Source: Balanoglossus misakiensis (Eukaryota > Hemichordata). Taken from it: a stretch of 64,000 nucleotides of DNA. Each line of letters opens with the position of its first letter. Position 1 is the stretch's first letter. Where the stretch lies: contig CM082580.2 of the NCBI GenBank assembly GCA_040954595.2, positions 1,674,001 to 1,738,000 on the forward strand, written 5' to 3'. A program made the translations under genes and the position numbers. Shown here one piece after another: positions 25,136 through 36,966 of the stretch. The notes under the pieces are model-generated. The model was not told where the DNA came from. It saw only the letters and a program-made list of their open reading frames with translations, and searched no databases.

Positions 25136-27170
25136 TCATCACCAGCGCCTAACACTACATTTGATTTTAATCAGATGAAAAAGGGAAGTAAGCAGACCAT
25201 TTGTTGGAGCGGCTGATCCTCACCTGAAATCAAAGAGACAGACAAAAGCACTCATTTTATCAGAATATTTATTTTATGTATGCAAAAATCCTAACATGAT
25301 ATCTCTGTCTACTTGTTTATCCTGATAGGAAAATTGTTAGAATAAAAATATCAAAGATATTTCTTCCTAACGCTGCATACACTATGTACATACTCTAGCA
25401 GTCTTGAAAGTACACTGAAATGTTTGTCAAAAGCTCTTCTTAAAAACTGCATAACATACCAAACTTTCAGTACAATATAAGCAATATCCGGAAAAAAATT
25501 AAACCAACTTAGCATCTTATGCAAAATGAAAGAAATTGAGGAATCGTGTCCCCCCTTCCCTTCAGCACTATACATGATTCTACAGCCTCAAGGTGTCATT
25601 CTTCACACAAACATAAAATGAATGGCTGAAATTCTAGAAATGTAGAAACAATAACATGTGAATATTGTTATTAAAAATGTGATTTTAATCGTTTGGCAAC
25701 TATGGTCACTTCCTAATAATTGACTATATTTCTTAACATGCATCTAATAGTTTGATTCTACCATGCTTGTCACGGATTTTGCCGATCACCAAACACAAAA
25801 CACAACAAAATGGTTTAACAGTTTCACAAGCCATATGCCTAAAACAGGGACATCATCAGTTCATATGTATGGCCAGTCTGGCTACAGAGGTGAACTGACT
25901 ATGTATATGCATGGGATTCTTTTATATCCCTTTGGTCACGTGACCAGTTTATATATTTTCTGCTATTTCCCCAAGGGATTCATAGTCGATTCTATTTTCT
26001 TATCACCTGACGGATTCTGGCGAATCATGACACAGTGTTAGCATGAGGTATGTTATAAATACAGATATTACATACATACCGGTATTCAAATGAACTAATG
26101 GTTCGGTCCAAATCCATTGTTTCTGTTGGAAAAGTTGGATGTCTACACAGGGAACTGGGGGTGAATGGTGAGAGTGCTAAGAAAAAAGGCTGATGGTAAT
26201 TTTCCATTTGTATCTAACCTGTATACATGTGTGTGCTTAATCTTTCCCAATAATGCTGACACACAACAAGTTAATTGTTTTACAAAACTCTCCTTGAGAG
26301 TCAAATGAAGGCACCTGATATAAGCCCAAAGACTTCATTCTTTTCCACACACCACTTTTCTCTTTTCAAAGAGCTCCATTTCAAATTGTGTACACAAACA
26401 ATGTCATTGTCACTGCCCAAGCCCAAACTTTCAAATTACAATGTGACATTTCAAAACACTGTTAGACTTCCCAATGAAACATTAACTCTGGATCGGTATC
26501 CATTCAAATTAGTGACAGCCCCGGGGTTAGATTGTTGTTAATTTTGTTATAATGGTGATATTTAATTGTTTGGCTTTAACAAAAATTATTACATGGACGT
26601 ATAAACGTGTTATGTCCACACATATGCTGTGAGTTCAGCTTCAATCCAATTTCATAACAAATTATTCAACAACAAAAATAGAAAATGAACATCAAGAGCT
26701 AGTGACTTCGTGGCTTTCACATGATAAATATACATTGCCCCATGCTAGAGTGTAATATTAACATGTCTCATACAACCTACAATTCTCTGTATATAACCAA
26801 ACACATTCATTATAGCTGCATTAGTTGGGTCACATAATCTGGAACCAGATAGGCTGACCTGAGCAATCCATGTTTTTGCAAGTGTTGTATTGTCACTGTT
26901 ATAGTGTGACTTCTTTGGTGTAATGCTCCAATGAACATGTGAGTTTCAATTGGATAGATAAATGACCAATAACACAAAGTCTGTGATTGGGTAATACAAA
27001 TGATTGGTATACAACTGGAAGTTCTGACACTGAAAGAGCTGTCTATTGCTCTCTTCCCTGAGGGAGCGATAGAGAGTAACTTTAGAGATACATTCTCCAA
27101 TGATCAGGAGTTAATAAGGTATTAGTCTAGTATATAGCTGTATTTTATCTGCTTTGCTTTCAAAAAACTA
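25136..27170. other. No gene recognised
   Basis: Single-copy-looking AT-rich DNA. Open frames of 60-96 codons occur on both strands but none is bounded by convincing splice sites or shows a recognisable domain. It would lie downstream of the minus-strand gene ending near 28.2 kb. Confidence 0.4.
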
Positions 27171-27457
27171 TGCATGCCACTGGCCCAATAAAGCATGATA
27201 CCCCTTGCAGGGAATCGTGATGTAATTAGCATTACTTTGAAGTCAATCACGGACTTTGTTTTTCCAATGATTGGTCAAAGGATACATATGTGTGATTAAG
27301 GATTGGTACCATTTTAAATTTAAATTAGCCTTGCCTTTACTATAACCTTACACACAATCGCCATTGTTCAGTTTATGTCAGTGACTTTAAGGGGGATGGT
27401 AGTTACATCACAATTCCCAGCAAGAGCTATCAGGCTTTATTGGGCCAGTGGCATGCA
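27171..27457. mobile_element. MITE with ~60-bp terminal inverted repeats
   Basis: The left end (TGCATGCCACTGGCCCAATA, then AAGC) is mirrored at 27,395-27,457 over roughly 60 bp with a handful of mismatches. The interior of about 160 bp has no coding capacity. I could not settle a target-site duplication, so the superfamily is unknown. Confidence 0.85.
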
Positions 27458-27501
27458 TCACTCTTGATGTTAGTTTTGGAAGTGGAAAAAATATGGCTAT
27501 A

Positions 27502-27709
27502 TACTGTAAAACATGAAATTTTCGCAACGGGAAATTTTCATAATATCAAATGTGGCAACTGTTATGCAACGATTAATTTTCGCATTCTCGAATTTCAATT
27601 CATCATTATTTCTGAAAAACATATTTACGCGACTTTTTAGTTTCGTGTTTTTTTAGCACTTGCATGATTCGGGCGAATTTATCTCTCATGAAAATTTCCC
27701 ATTTTACAT
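27502..27709. mobile_element. MITE, TACTGTAAAAC / GAAATT type
   Basis: Begins TACTGTAAAACATGAAATTT and ends with a decayed mirror image (AAAATTTCCCATTTTACAT). A second, better-bounded copy lies at 49,961-50,154. Shared internal blocks (ACAACTGTTATGC-like, CTGAAAAACAT-TTTACG) confirm that they belong to one family. Confidence 0.75.
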
Positions 27710-28197
27710 ACATCCTAAGTATCATTTTTTCACACCAGAAGACAATGCACAGTTGCTTTGTGTATGGCATACTTTGTATTACAATAGACACTGACAACTA
27801 GTTACATCCTCCCAGCATACAAATATGGTTATATTGAAATAAGGCATTATGATGGAAACAATGTAAAGCTAATGCAAGAATTAGTACAGACCGAGTATAT
27901 TATGTTACTACACTGGAATAACAATTTCGTGTTATTTGATCTGTTTAAATTTTTTTTTTTAAATCAAGGAACACTGAAGAATGAGTGGAGGTGATAGCTT
28001 TGGAATGGATATGTCTGTATACAGTAAATGAGAGTGATAAATATTCCAAATCCCCAATACTTGACTGTCTGGAAAAAACCTTGAGAATTTTCTGACATTT
28101 CTTTGGGCATCTGGGTTTCATTTAGTATATAGAAGTTACAACGGTAATGAAGGCATGAACAGTCTCCTGTTCATTATAGTCAGTTTCCTGTAAGAAT
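27710..28197. other. Region downstream of the minus-strand gene
   Basis: No gene seen. On the minus strand an AATAAA overlaps the TAA that closes the last Gln-rich exon at 28,198-28,200 and could act as a polyadenylation signal. Confidence 0.35.
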
Positions 28198-28446
28198 TTA
28201 TTGATTCGGAATATCAAAAAGACTCATGTCAACAGCCAGCAGATTACTACATGATTGTTGCAGTGTTTGTTGCATGCTGGGTGCCAAGTCCATCTGAGGT
28301 ACCTGTGGTCGCGGCCGTGGCTGTTGTCCTAGTTACAGCTGTTGTTGTTGTTGTTGTGATAACTGTTGCTGTTGTTGTTGTTGTTGCCATGTTTGTTGTT
28401 GTGGTGGTGGAATGGTTGCTTTTGTTCCGCTGGCTTGTTGCTGCTG
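28198..28446 (-). pseudogene. Exon 8: Gln-rich, C-terminal, in-frame TAA
   Basis: The exon opens after a TTTAACTGCAG acceptor, in phase 0 with exon 7. It reads a Gln-rich stretch with PPPQQQTWQQQ, then meets a TAA at 28,333-28,335. Beyond it the same frame continues in coding-like sequence (LGQQPRPRPQVPQ, then an MDLAPSMQQTLQQ stretch) to a TAA at 28,198-28,200. Either the first TAA is the true end or, more likely from the similar composition on both sides, it is a nonsense mutation (one transition from CAA). A Thr-rich frame is open across the whole exon but does not match the incoming phase. No function is recognised; such tracts are usually flexible or coiled-coil. Confidence 0.65.
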
Positions 28447-30011
28447 CTGCAGTTAAATACAAACAAAACAGTTTTCTTTTAAAGTCACTTCACAGCAAAT
28501 GGCAATGTATCAGGAGACACTTCTTTTTAATTTTCTTTACATTTGTCAATCAGACTGAAATTTAGGGCGGCATATAGTTAGTTACTGTACAATGGGAAAT
28601 TGATTTAGGCTGTGTCTAAAATTGATGGTTAGTTTCAAGACCCCTGTTGACCTAATTAATTATGTACACTCCTAATTCTAGGCTAACCAATAGATCTAGA
28701 AGTTTAGATTTTGTAGGACATAGATCAGTTTAGGATCAAAACTTTTTGACAAAATTTTGGGTATCCACAGCAGATAATCCTTAGCATTCTGTAGGAACCC
28801 TGGGAATTGCTTGGGCCCAGTGAACACTGCTTGCAGCTTTAATTCACCATGTTCTCAGATGCAGACATTTTGAAGAGAATATGATTTAAATTCTAAGCAG
28901 ACTTTTGTTAAAGTGTAATGTTCATCTAACACACATTTGCCAAAGCAGAGACTCTAGTTACAAAATTGTTATCTATGCCACAAGTGCTGTCTTAACAACA
29001 GACAAGGTGGCGGCAACCATAGTCTGTGTCATAGATTAGGAAAAGACAGCAAATTGAGTGAAAAGAAGAGACAAAACTAAATTCTTCTTATCTGGCATGC
29101 AAGAAATATAGAAGGAAGCGAAGGCAGTCCACTATATGAATGCACGCACATAAAATTGTGCAGAATATTTGGATTGGACGTTATTTTGTACACACAAAAT
29201 TAACGCATATGTGCATAAGAGTAAGATGATTGTCGTCATTTAAAACTGTCTGTCAGAGGTTATCATCAGTGCTTCCACACTGGTACCATGGAAAAACTAG
29301 AGGAATTGAAAATAAGAATGAGACAAGATTTGTTGTATTTCTTTGTCAGTAATTTAGGTCTGCTTTCCTTCCAGCTTTTCCCCCCACACTAAAACTGAAC
29401 AGGTTGGACCAGTCACACCTCCCTTAATCCTATTGGTCCCAATGTTTATTTCATCAATATATCTATGGCATGCTGACTTGGACAATAATTCTGACACAAA
29501 ATTGATCATGAGTGTGAACTGATTGCATAAACATTTTTCGAAAGTACTTCCTGTAAAAAGGGAGGAGGCTCCACACACCAGACTATTTTTGTTTATGTAC
29601 ATGACTTACACATGCGGGGGTTGTCAACTTGATGAAATAGCCATTCTCTAGATTTCCTATTGTTATAAGAGTGTACATAAACATGAAAAGTAAAATCATG
29701 AATATTAATAGATGTGGTGCGTATGGCCGATTTGAGGCAAATCAGCCATACCCACCACGTCTAAATCTGTGTGGGGAAAAGTTGTCATGTTGGGCAAATA
29801 GTTCATTGAATTTATTCTGTGTGACTGTCAGGTCTTCAATACATTAAAATCATTTTGGGAATGGCACAGACCATGTTATTTGTACCATCAAGAAAGCTCC
29901 TTTTTGAGAAAACTGATTTCATTTTTCCCCACATAACAATTCCCAGAAGTGCCACTGGTACCAGTCTTGGTTTTCAAAATATTCACTGTACACATTATTA
30001 TGACAACTTAC
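28447..30011. other. Intron 7 of the minus-strand gene
   Basis: Bounded by a GTAAGT donor (30,011 and below) and the acceptor at 28,447. It holds a near-perfect short hairpin at 29,714-29,758 and no convincing coding sequence. The 82-codon minus-strand frame at 29,354-29,602 has no recognised domain. Confidence 0.55.
29714..29758. repeat. Near-perfect 20-bp stem hairpin
   Basis: GTGGTGCGTATGGCCGATTT and its complement flank a five-base loop (GAGGC), with two mismatches. It stands alone in an intron. It may be a relic of a palindromic transposon end or a structured transcript; I cannot choose between these. Confidence 0.7.
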
Positions 30012-30263
30012 TTGTAAGAGGTGTTTTAGTTGTTGATTTGTTGATTGTATATTGGATGGCTGTGCTTGCACTGCTTGTTGTTGTTGTTGTTGTTATTGTT
30101 GGGCTCTCTCTTGTTGTAACCTTTGTAATTGCTGTTGTTGTTGATGTTGTTGTCTTAGAGCTATGAGTTGACTTTGTCTGGCATGTTGATCTTGCTGTTG
30201 TTTCAATTCAAGTTCTTTTTTCTGTGCCATCTCTAGATTCTTCTGCAGTGCTTGAATATTCCT
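30012..30263 (-). pseudogene. Exon 7: Gln-rich coiled-coil exon, in-frame TAA
   Basis: Exactly 84 codons between a TTTGATCTTTCAG acceptor and a GTAAGT donor, phase 0 at both ends, matching exons 6 and 8. It begins RNIQALQKNLEMAQKKELEL and continues Gln/Leu/Arg-rich with heptad-like spacing of hydrophobics, so a helical coiled coil is likely. At 30,093-30,095 a TAA interrupts a run of CAA codons. The codons on both sides are CAA and the frame continues as coding-like sequence (QAVQAQPSNIQSTNQQ) to the donor. A single CAA-to-TAA transition is the simplest explanation. The family is not recognised. Confidence 0.75.
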
Positions 30264-31290
30264 CTGAAAGATCAAACAAAGAAAAGTGTAAACATTCAAA
30301 CATTGTCATCTGTGTCAATCTACCTACATGTAACATGACTACAGGAGCTTCAGCCAAGCCAAGCTTTTCACTTGGGAGATTATTGAAATCAATTTAAAAC
30401 TCAGCAACTCCAACTTCGGGTTATTTTCTCAATACTTTTGTTTTGGCGGTCACCTTTCATTGAACAATGAATGGGCAAGTGCTCGCTCACTTCTTCACTG
30501 AATTTCACTGTTTGTTTATCTTATCATAAAAAAACTTGGGCATCGCAGTCCTTTGGACAAAAATATTCATGTGTGGTGATTTAAAATCAATGTTGCAAGA
30601 AGAAGAATTAATCACAGGATTAACGGTTTCTGATTGAAAAATACTAAATGCTTAATATGCCATATGCCGTACACAGAGTGATCACATTAGTCAATAGGAC
30701 AGCTGTTCCAAAGGACTAAAATGATGGCAACGTTTTAATATTATATTTATTTTACAAAACCTTGCATCTGAGCTTTACTTTAAAGTACTTCCATTTACTA
30801 GTAGTACAAGTGCACATCAGTTAACATTGACAGCTAGGCATGACGTCATAGATGTAGGACTTCAAAATGGACATTCTGAACAGTGGGGGCGCTCTATCAT
30901 GGTGGATTTTAATGAACATGTGTATTTAATTTCATCACTCACATTTGTCCATGGAAACTGTATTTTAACATACGCTTATAGTTAAGGCATTTGCAGTATC
31001 TAGTCATATTACAGTAATACACCAGACATGTTCTTAACTCAACTAAATGTGTGTAAGTTCAATTTCTGACCTCACTCAGATTACCCAAGTCCATGTGACA
31101 AACTCTACTGCAAGTATACAGACTTGAACTCCGGAAAAACTAGTCACCTACAATACTTGAAATGGAGCCACATCCAAAACTTGACTTTGAGATCTTTTAT
31201 CAAATCAGTTTTCCTTTTAGAATTAGAACTCCCATGCAATTTTTGTGACAGAGGAAATAAATAGATTCTCAGAAAAAAACAGTTTCCTCT

Positions 31291-31356
31291 TTAAAGATCC
31301 AACCTTACCATAGAAAATAAAAGGTTTAGACTGAACCATAGTGGTGAAAGGGTTAA
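31291..31356. mobile_element. Decayed TTAA-flanked mini-MITE
   Basis: Flanked by TTAA on both sides. The right end, GGTGAAAGGG before TTAA, and the internal GGTTTAGACTGAACC match the better-preserved copy at 52,347-52,431; the left end has lost the CCCTTTCAC sequence. Confidence 0.6.
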
Positions 31357-31377
31357 GCCAGAGCATGTATCAAAATA

Positions 31378-31547
31378 CAGTAAAACCTGTCTCAACCGAA
31401 CCCTGTCTAATCTGGAAACCTGTATATTTCAAAGACATTGTTCAAACCTTTTGACATAGAACCACATGTTGAAAGAACCTCTTTAAATTGTACACCTGCA
31501 ATCTGAACAATTTCTTCAGTCCCTTTGGTGTTAGACAGGTTTGACTG
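31378..31547. mobile_element. TA-flanked MITE, pogo/Tigger-like ends
   Basis: Starts CAGTAAAACCTGTCT and ends AGACAGGTTTGACTG, inverted repeats of about 15 bp directly flanked by TA on both sides (31,376-31,377 and 31,548-31,549). Ends of this kind with a TA duplication fit the Tc1/mariner-pogo group. There is no coding capacity. Confidence 0.85.
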
Positions 31548-32005
31548 TACTTGAAAGTGCAATTGAACAAAAATGCTAAAAAATATAATTGCAGAGAGTC
31601 AGTATTTTAGGCTGGGCATCATCTACATAGTTCCCAGAGTCAATACTGTCACAGTAGTCCATTTCTCTATGTACCAAATTTTAATAAAACATTGCTATGC
31701 AGTCATGTTACCCTTCCAAGATGCAAACATGAGGCCAGTTGGTCACAAAGTAAAAACTTGATTGTCTTGTGTATCAACACTATAGTTGGGACTTATGTTC
31801 GACAGCCACATTTTATTGTAAGGTCAGTTTTACACGCAACTTGTATCATGTATACAACAAACTAGATGAGCTCGAGCAGTACTCTACTGACCGCCTTTTT
31901 CACATTGTCTGCATTGAGATGACACTTTATTTTGGAAGGCTGCCCTCTTTATGAAAAATGTCATGATTGTGTTACACGTAAAAAAGACAGAAATCAACAC
32001 AACAG

Positions 32006-32190
32006 CAGTCAAACCTGCTCATTATGGCTAGTGAAGGGACTTTTCTAAACTGGCCTTTATAGATAAGTGGCCATTATACCTTGTAGAAAGTCAATTAATG
32101 TAGATGTAAATTGCACAGGGACTAGAATAAAGTGGCCACTATATAGAGGTGGCTGCCTAATAGAGGTGGCCACTCAAACAGGTTTGACTG
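32006..32190. mobile_element. MITE with CAGTCAAACCTG ends
   Basis: Starts CAGTCAAACCTG and ends CAGGTTTGACTG, with further imperfect inverted symmetry (GGCC-TTATA / TAGAGGTGGCC). TA follows the right end but not the left. Same family as 31,378, 48,716 and 51,410. Confidence 0.8.
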
Positions 32191-32331
32191 TATGTTGATT
32201 TGTGTCATGAATAGCCGACATTTACCAATGACTGATTGTACAATATATGATTTCAGTGTCACATATACATGTATAAGACACTAAGTACAAACCCATACAT
32301 CTTACTTTCTCTCCAAATTGTAGATACTCAC

Positions 32332-32441
32332 CAACGCATGTATGTTGAATCCTGGTCTGCAACCACACTGGTAACTGGTTGGTGTGTTGTAACATACTCG
32401 TTGGCATGGTGACCAACCAGCTTGATCGCACTCATTGTCAT
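32332..32441 (-). CDS. Exon 6: cbEGF-like domain, lacking the sixth Cys
   Basis: The acceptor CTGCAG precedes a phase-1 start reading D-DNEC, the calcium-binding EGF signature, then CQRVCYNTPTSYQCGCRPGF: Cys 1-5 are present with an N-T-x-x-S-Y core that fits the Asn-hydroxylation/calcium site. The exon ends at a good GTGAGT donor in phase 0 before a sixth cysteine, and exon 7 supplies no cysteine. Normal cbEGF exons run phase 1 to phase 1, so this one has either been truncated or adapted as the junction between extracellular EGF modules and the Gln-rich tail. It has no internal stop. Confidence 0.8.
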
Positions 32442-34301
32442 CTGCAGGGAAAACACAAATATCATAAAATGTATTAGAATGAATACATGTGAATTACAGT
32501 TGTCTTTGAGTGGACATTTGAAAATATACGACAAGAGAGCAAAATTGTGTGAAACTTAATAAATATCATCTGGCATACAACTTGGTCATATCATATGTTT
32601 ATCTGTACCAGTACTGAATACTGATAAACAAACAATGTAGTAACCAAATAACATTTAACAAGGTAGTGTTTGAAAGCCAAAAATATCATGCATAAGACAA
32701 CAAACTCATTGTTTTGGCTCCGAAGTGTAAACAGAGGAGTCTGTCAAGTTGGGTATGAGCTACTACTTCCGTCTGTCAAACTACTTCCGTCCGTCAAGAA
32801 TTCATACCATTTTCTAGTAGGGGTGTGTAGCTTTATGTTTTTGGCGGTGGTGTGTAGCTTTGAGGTGTTGAGGAAGAATTGGAACAGTGACAGAAATCGG
32901 AACGGATTAGCCAGCAGTGTTTTCACTACCCGCGAGAAAACAGTTGTGTTTGGCGAGACGATTTTCATACAAATTGGTCAAACTTGTGAAGAACTGCTAT
33001 CTAACATCGTCATTTGTTTTGCCATGATCAACTTGCCACGATCAGTGCACTACAATGCGTGAAATTGGACCGCTGTTCTGTTCATTGATCATCACCCCCC
33101 CCCCCCCCCCCTGTATCATGAACATTGTAAGGCAATACATTGAATTCAGCTCTTCCAGCTAGTGGCCGCACTCGCTTGATTTCCTGTGTGTGTCTCTGGG
33201 GACACAAATAATGCATATGCGTCTTTTTCTAATTTGCATATTTTGAATTGGTTAGGTGTGCCTTGACTTGAACGCGTCAAGCGTACAGGTTGTTATGGAA
33301 GTTTCTTTTTAGAACGACTAGTGTTAGTCTGTGGGCCCAACCAGCAAAAATAAGTTCTAGAAATGTCATTATGTTGTATAAGAGTTTTGTTCTACATGAA
33401 ATTAGCTGGAAATGACAGGTGGGAAACTATTGATGTGAAATCAGGTCACTTCTACCGAAAATGATGGACCAGAGAGCAATGACTTTTTAAAATTATTTCA
33501 TATACTATGGTCACAACTGCTATGCTCCCATAAACTGGGGAAACTAAATGATTGAACTTTCTGTTTGAACAATTCATGTATTTTTTTGCTAACACCTACA
33601 CTACTATAGTCAGCACATGACATTACCTATATACTTGAAAATGGAGAACTTTTTATCAAAACACTTAAGCTGATCTTGAATGCTGTCTGATATTTTTTTT
33701 CAAAATATATTTCTTTCACGTTTAGACTAGTGCTTCTACTTGCACTGTTTTTTTTTCAAAACACATTTCTCATAGCTTGCACTGGTGCAATTTGATACGA
33801 CAATACACAATGAATTCCATCAGTATAACATAAGATACAAAATCTGAGAGGGAAATGACAGAATATATTTGTGTGAGGCCATTTGTGTGTGCGGGCCATT
33901 TTAAGACTAAATTTAAAACAGTTATTAGAGCCATTGACAAGTGGTTTTTCCCTCTGCCAAGCACCCACCTTATCAAGCTTCATTCAATATTACATGAGCA
34001 AAACAGTTCAGCATTTCACCTTGGTGTTTGCAAATTGTTCCTTTCACCCATATACCAAACCACTGCTCTCCAAACATGCTGCTCATCAGCCACTACACAC
34101 TGAGAGAGCACCAGGTGTCCTTGACGCTATTTTTTTAAATTTCTAACTATGGAAAGTGCCTGATAACTTTTAATTATTTTCTGTTTTAACATGGTGACTG
34201 ACTGTAAAGTCTGTCACTTACAACTTCTGTAAGCGCCCTTTTGAAGCAGGAAATGCAAATCCATTGTTGACCTATCCCCTCCCCACTCAAAAAAAACTTA
34301 C
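32442..34301. other. Intron 5
   Basis: Intron between exons 5 and 6. It contains a C-run of about 20 at 33,092-33,111 and short open frames on both strands (32,670-33,062 plus; 33,756-33,983 minus) without recognisable content. At 34,111-34,135 it carries one of three dispersed copies of AAAAATAGCGTCAAGGACAC (complementary strand). Confidence 0.5.
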
Positions 34302-34421
34302 CTAAACAATTGACATGCTCTGCACTCAGAGAGAAACCATCATCACCACAACTACAGCTGAATCCACCCTCTGCATTGAGAAAACCTCCAGCACAAACAG
34401 AATCTGAACACTCATTCACAT
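34302..34421 (-). pseudogene. Exon 5: cbEGF-like domain missing Cys 3
   Basis: TATTTTCAG acceptor, 120-bp exon, GTAAGT donor, phase 1 at both ends as in fibrillin-type cbEGF exons. It reads D-VNECSDSVC-AGGFLNAEGGFSC-SC-GDDGFSL...NC. Cys 1, 2, 4, 5 and 6 are in place, but the third position, two residues before the conserved Asn, is Phe (TTT, one change from TGT). Loss of Cys 3 would leave Cys 1 unpaired. There is no stop codon, so the exon alone could pass as functional; together with neighbouring lesions it fits relaxed constraint. Confidence 0.8.
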
Positions 34422-34734
34422 CTGAAAATAGAGAGAAAAAAACATCGGTTGTAATTATTCAAGTCAATACCAATCCTCCCTTCCTTTAAAAATTTCCATA
34501 AAGTGAACAAATTCACATGGCTTTGAAATTAGTATTAACAGTGATATTTCTAATATTTCTAACAGGCCTGACTTTTCTAAACTTTGAGTTTCTTTGTGGA
34601 TTTGTAGAAATGATCTACAAACTGAGCTGTCAGGTCATAACTGTTTGTGCTTTGGCATGTACACATATCCCAGTATGCCCTACATGGTTGGCAGTGAAAT
34701 TGATAAAATCTTCACCTAAGATTTCAAACTCGTA

Positions 34735-35149
34735 GATCTTAATAGATTCTCACACTCCTGGCATGCTGAGAGTGTGGGATCAGAGTGTGAGAACAAATCA
34801 ATCCCACACACTCACTGAATCGAAAGCTGTATATGACGCGAGCGCCGATTGGATGACAAAGCGTTTTTTAATAACGTGCGCTAAATGTTATCCAATGACA
34901 CGATAAAGAAACTACATGCCAGATGACAATTCAAGAGTCATTTATTCAATGTTTTAAGACGAATTTAGCTAATTTGTGCCCGTGTGAGAAATATAATCTC
35001 ATACACAAAGGACCTATGATCATATTTCCCACACTCGTCAGGGATATTTTGTCCCACACTCGCCTGCGGCTTGTGTGGGACATAAAATCCCCAACTCATG
35101 TCAGAATTATGACCCCTAGTCCTTGGGAGTGTGAGATTCTATTAATCTC
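34735..35149. mobile_element. MITE with ~22-bp inverted ends
   Basis: The left end (GATCTTAATAGATTCTCACACTCC) and right end (GGAGTGTGAGATTCTATTAATCTC) are inverted copies with two or three mismatches. Internally CACACTC / GAGTGTG motifs recur four to five times. No coding sequence. Confidence 0.75.
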
Positions 35150-35290
35150 ACAACCTTAGGACCTGGGATAAGATTTCTCAGATGAGTTGGTGATATTTTG
35201 GCTTGTGTTAGTCAACATATACCTGATAAGTGTAAAAAATTGCGTCAAGGACACAGTGGTCCCATTCAGTCTACACGGAGTACATATACA

Positions 35291-35322
35291 CAGTCAGATC
35301 GCACGGTGCTCATTTGCATATG
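35291..35322 (+). repeat. Left terminal inverted repeat of the 11-kb element
   Basis: CAGTCAGATCGCACGGTGCT followed by CATTTGCATATG. It matches the complement of 46,239-46,270 at 29 of 32 bases and abuts the TACA duplication. Confidence 0.88.
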
Positions 35323-35905
35323 AAAGTTCATCAAGCGAGCGACCGTTAACTTTCAAACAGACGGCAATAGGCCAGTTTTCAAGGTGATTTTCAACTTGAT
35401 TTTTACGCTCTGTTGTGCAATAAAATACCATGTTAGCTGGATAAATTACGAAAGTGATTCCCATTTTTCACTGCATACGTAAATTTTATGAAAATCTGTG
35501 GTAATAGTAAAAGTTTTTAACGTGTTTTCGGTGGTATGTTGGTGACCCCGAAAGAGACGTCCACAAACGTGTCAAAAATCATTTGAAAACGACCTCAGAA
35601 AGTAACCAAACTTTCCTGATAGAGAGGTCTAATATCGGTCCCAACATCCGTGAAAAGAAATTAATTTGAAATGCTTGCGTAACAGGAAGTGTTGCATTGA
35701 TCGTGAAACGATAAGTTTACCATGGGGAAACAGTCTTTGAAAGGCAATTCTTAAGTAAAACAGTTACTGGATAATGGATAACACCCTAAGGTAACATATT
35801 AGCCAAGTTTTAACTTAATTACTGGCCTGATTTCGACACAACATCGATCAATCGCCTACAAATGTAGGTCCCATATGGACAGAATGCCAGGTTTACCATA
35901 CATGA
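35323..35905. other. Left subterminal region of the element
   Basis: Non-coding between the left inverted repeat and the CR1-like remnant. No open frame of note. An AATAGGCCA block near 35,367 recurs in the right subterminal region (complement near 46,175), hinting at longer, decayed subterminal symmetry. Confidence 0.4.
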
Positions 35906-36800
35906 CTACGTACGTGTGAGGAGCACAGCTGGTGTATTTTTTTTTCTCCGTATCATGGCCTGGGATATAAGTAGATGTTTCGAAAATGCAAAATGCCAAC
36001 TGTAACTTCGAAACCATTTCCCTTTATTCGCTGATGATATGTGCAATAAATATTTGTGTCTGAAGGCAAGCAATTTTGTTTTGACTTTTGTTGTCATCAT
36101 TGCATTGGGCTGAACATGACAGAGTTTGAGCTGATCAGCTGACTTCAAGTTTCGATTTGGAACATATAATTTGATCATATCAGACAGATATGATGGTCCA
36201 AGTCTATGAATGAATTCAAAAATAAGAAATAACATCTTGAAAACAATACGATCAGACACAGGTAACCAATGCAACTGAAATTGCATTGATGTAAAAGGTG
36301 ATTTTGGAACTAGCAGCAATATTTTGAACTTGAATACGACTGATCTCGTACTTAGGGAGCCCAAATAAAAGTGAATTACACAAATCTATTCGAAATGCAA
36401 CAAAAGCAGGAACTTTATTGCTCTGTGGCGGCTTGAGATAAATATTTACAGACAAGTGCAATATGCTGCAAATGAAAAGCGACTGAATGGCAGATCTGTG
36501 CAATCATTGTCAGACAATGAACAGGTTTCAGAGCATCACATGAATTTCTGTAATCCCTCTGGCAGATAGATTACCCGAAGTAGCAGAAAAAATAACAAAT
36601 TCAGTCTTATCGTTATTTAAACACAAGACATTTTCAGACATCCAGTACCGCATAAAGCATTCTGGGAGCATTCTCGTTGGTAAAAGACAATGAAGAGCCA
36701 TCTGCATAAAAGCTATATACAGGCATCCATGACTAGAAACTAATTTCCCTAATGGAGAAGTGTACATATTAAAAAGTAGAGGACAAAGAAGTGATCGTTG
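35906..36800 (-). pseudogene. CR1-like LINE reverse transcriptase remnant
   Basis: Three minus-strand frames align end to end with the C-terminal half of a CR1/L2-type reverse transcriptase. 36,528-36,767 has SPLGKLVSSHG, a mutated region where the YADD motif should be, and WMSENVLCLNNDKTEF. 36,252-36,503 has FRIDLCNSLLFGLPKYEISR. 35,906-36,364 has LHWLPVSDRIVFKMLFLIFE and LGPSYLSDMIKLYVPNR. At least two frameshifts separate them and the catalytic Asp pair is not readable, so it is dead. No poly(A) or target duplication was found, so its own insertion limits are unclear. It lies inside the 11-kb element, on the same strand as that element's gene. Confidence 0.85.
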
Positions 36801-36966
36801 TGTTACCGCAGTGTCAAGCAGATAAAATGGTGATTGTTTGGAACACGGTTATAGTAACCATGTCTGAAATTAACACATACACACTGGGTGCGATTGAAAA
36901 GGTATGACTGAAACCACAACAGGGCTGCAACCCCCAAAAGACCAAATCAATTTCTTTGATGATTCA

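Larger units (their letters stand above)
30264..32331. other. Intron 6 with three MITEs
   Basis: Intron between exons 6 and 7. It contains a decayed TTAA-flanked MITE (31,291-31,356) and two CAGT(C/A)AAACCTG-ended MITEs (31,378-31,547 and 32,006-32,190). No coding sequence is supported. Confidence 0.6.

Noticed and set aside
28251-28565. Val/Ala-rich plus-strand frame
   Set aside because: Antisense of the CAA/CAG repeats in the Gln-rich exon.
29354-29602. 82-codon minus-strand frame as an exon of the EGF gene
   Set aside because: It lies within an intron whose two flanking exons already join in phase, has no EGF pattern, and has no matching acceptor and donor.
29855-30166. Leu/Val-rich plus-strand frame resembling a membrane segment
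   Set aside because: Antisense of the Gln-rich exon 7; (TTG)n reads as hydrophobic residues.
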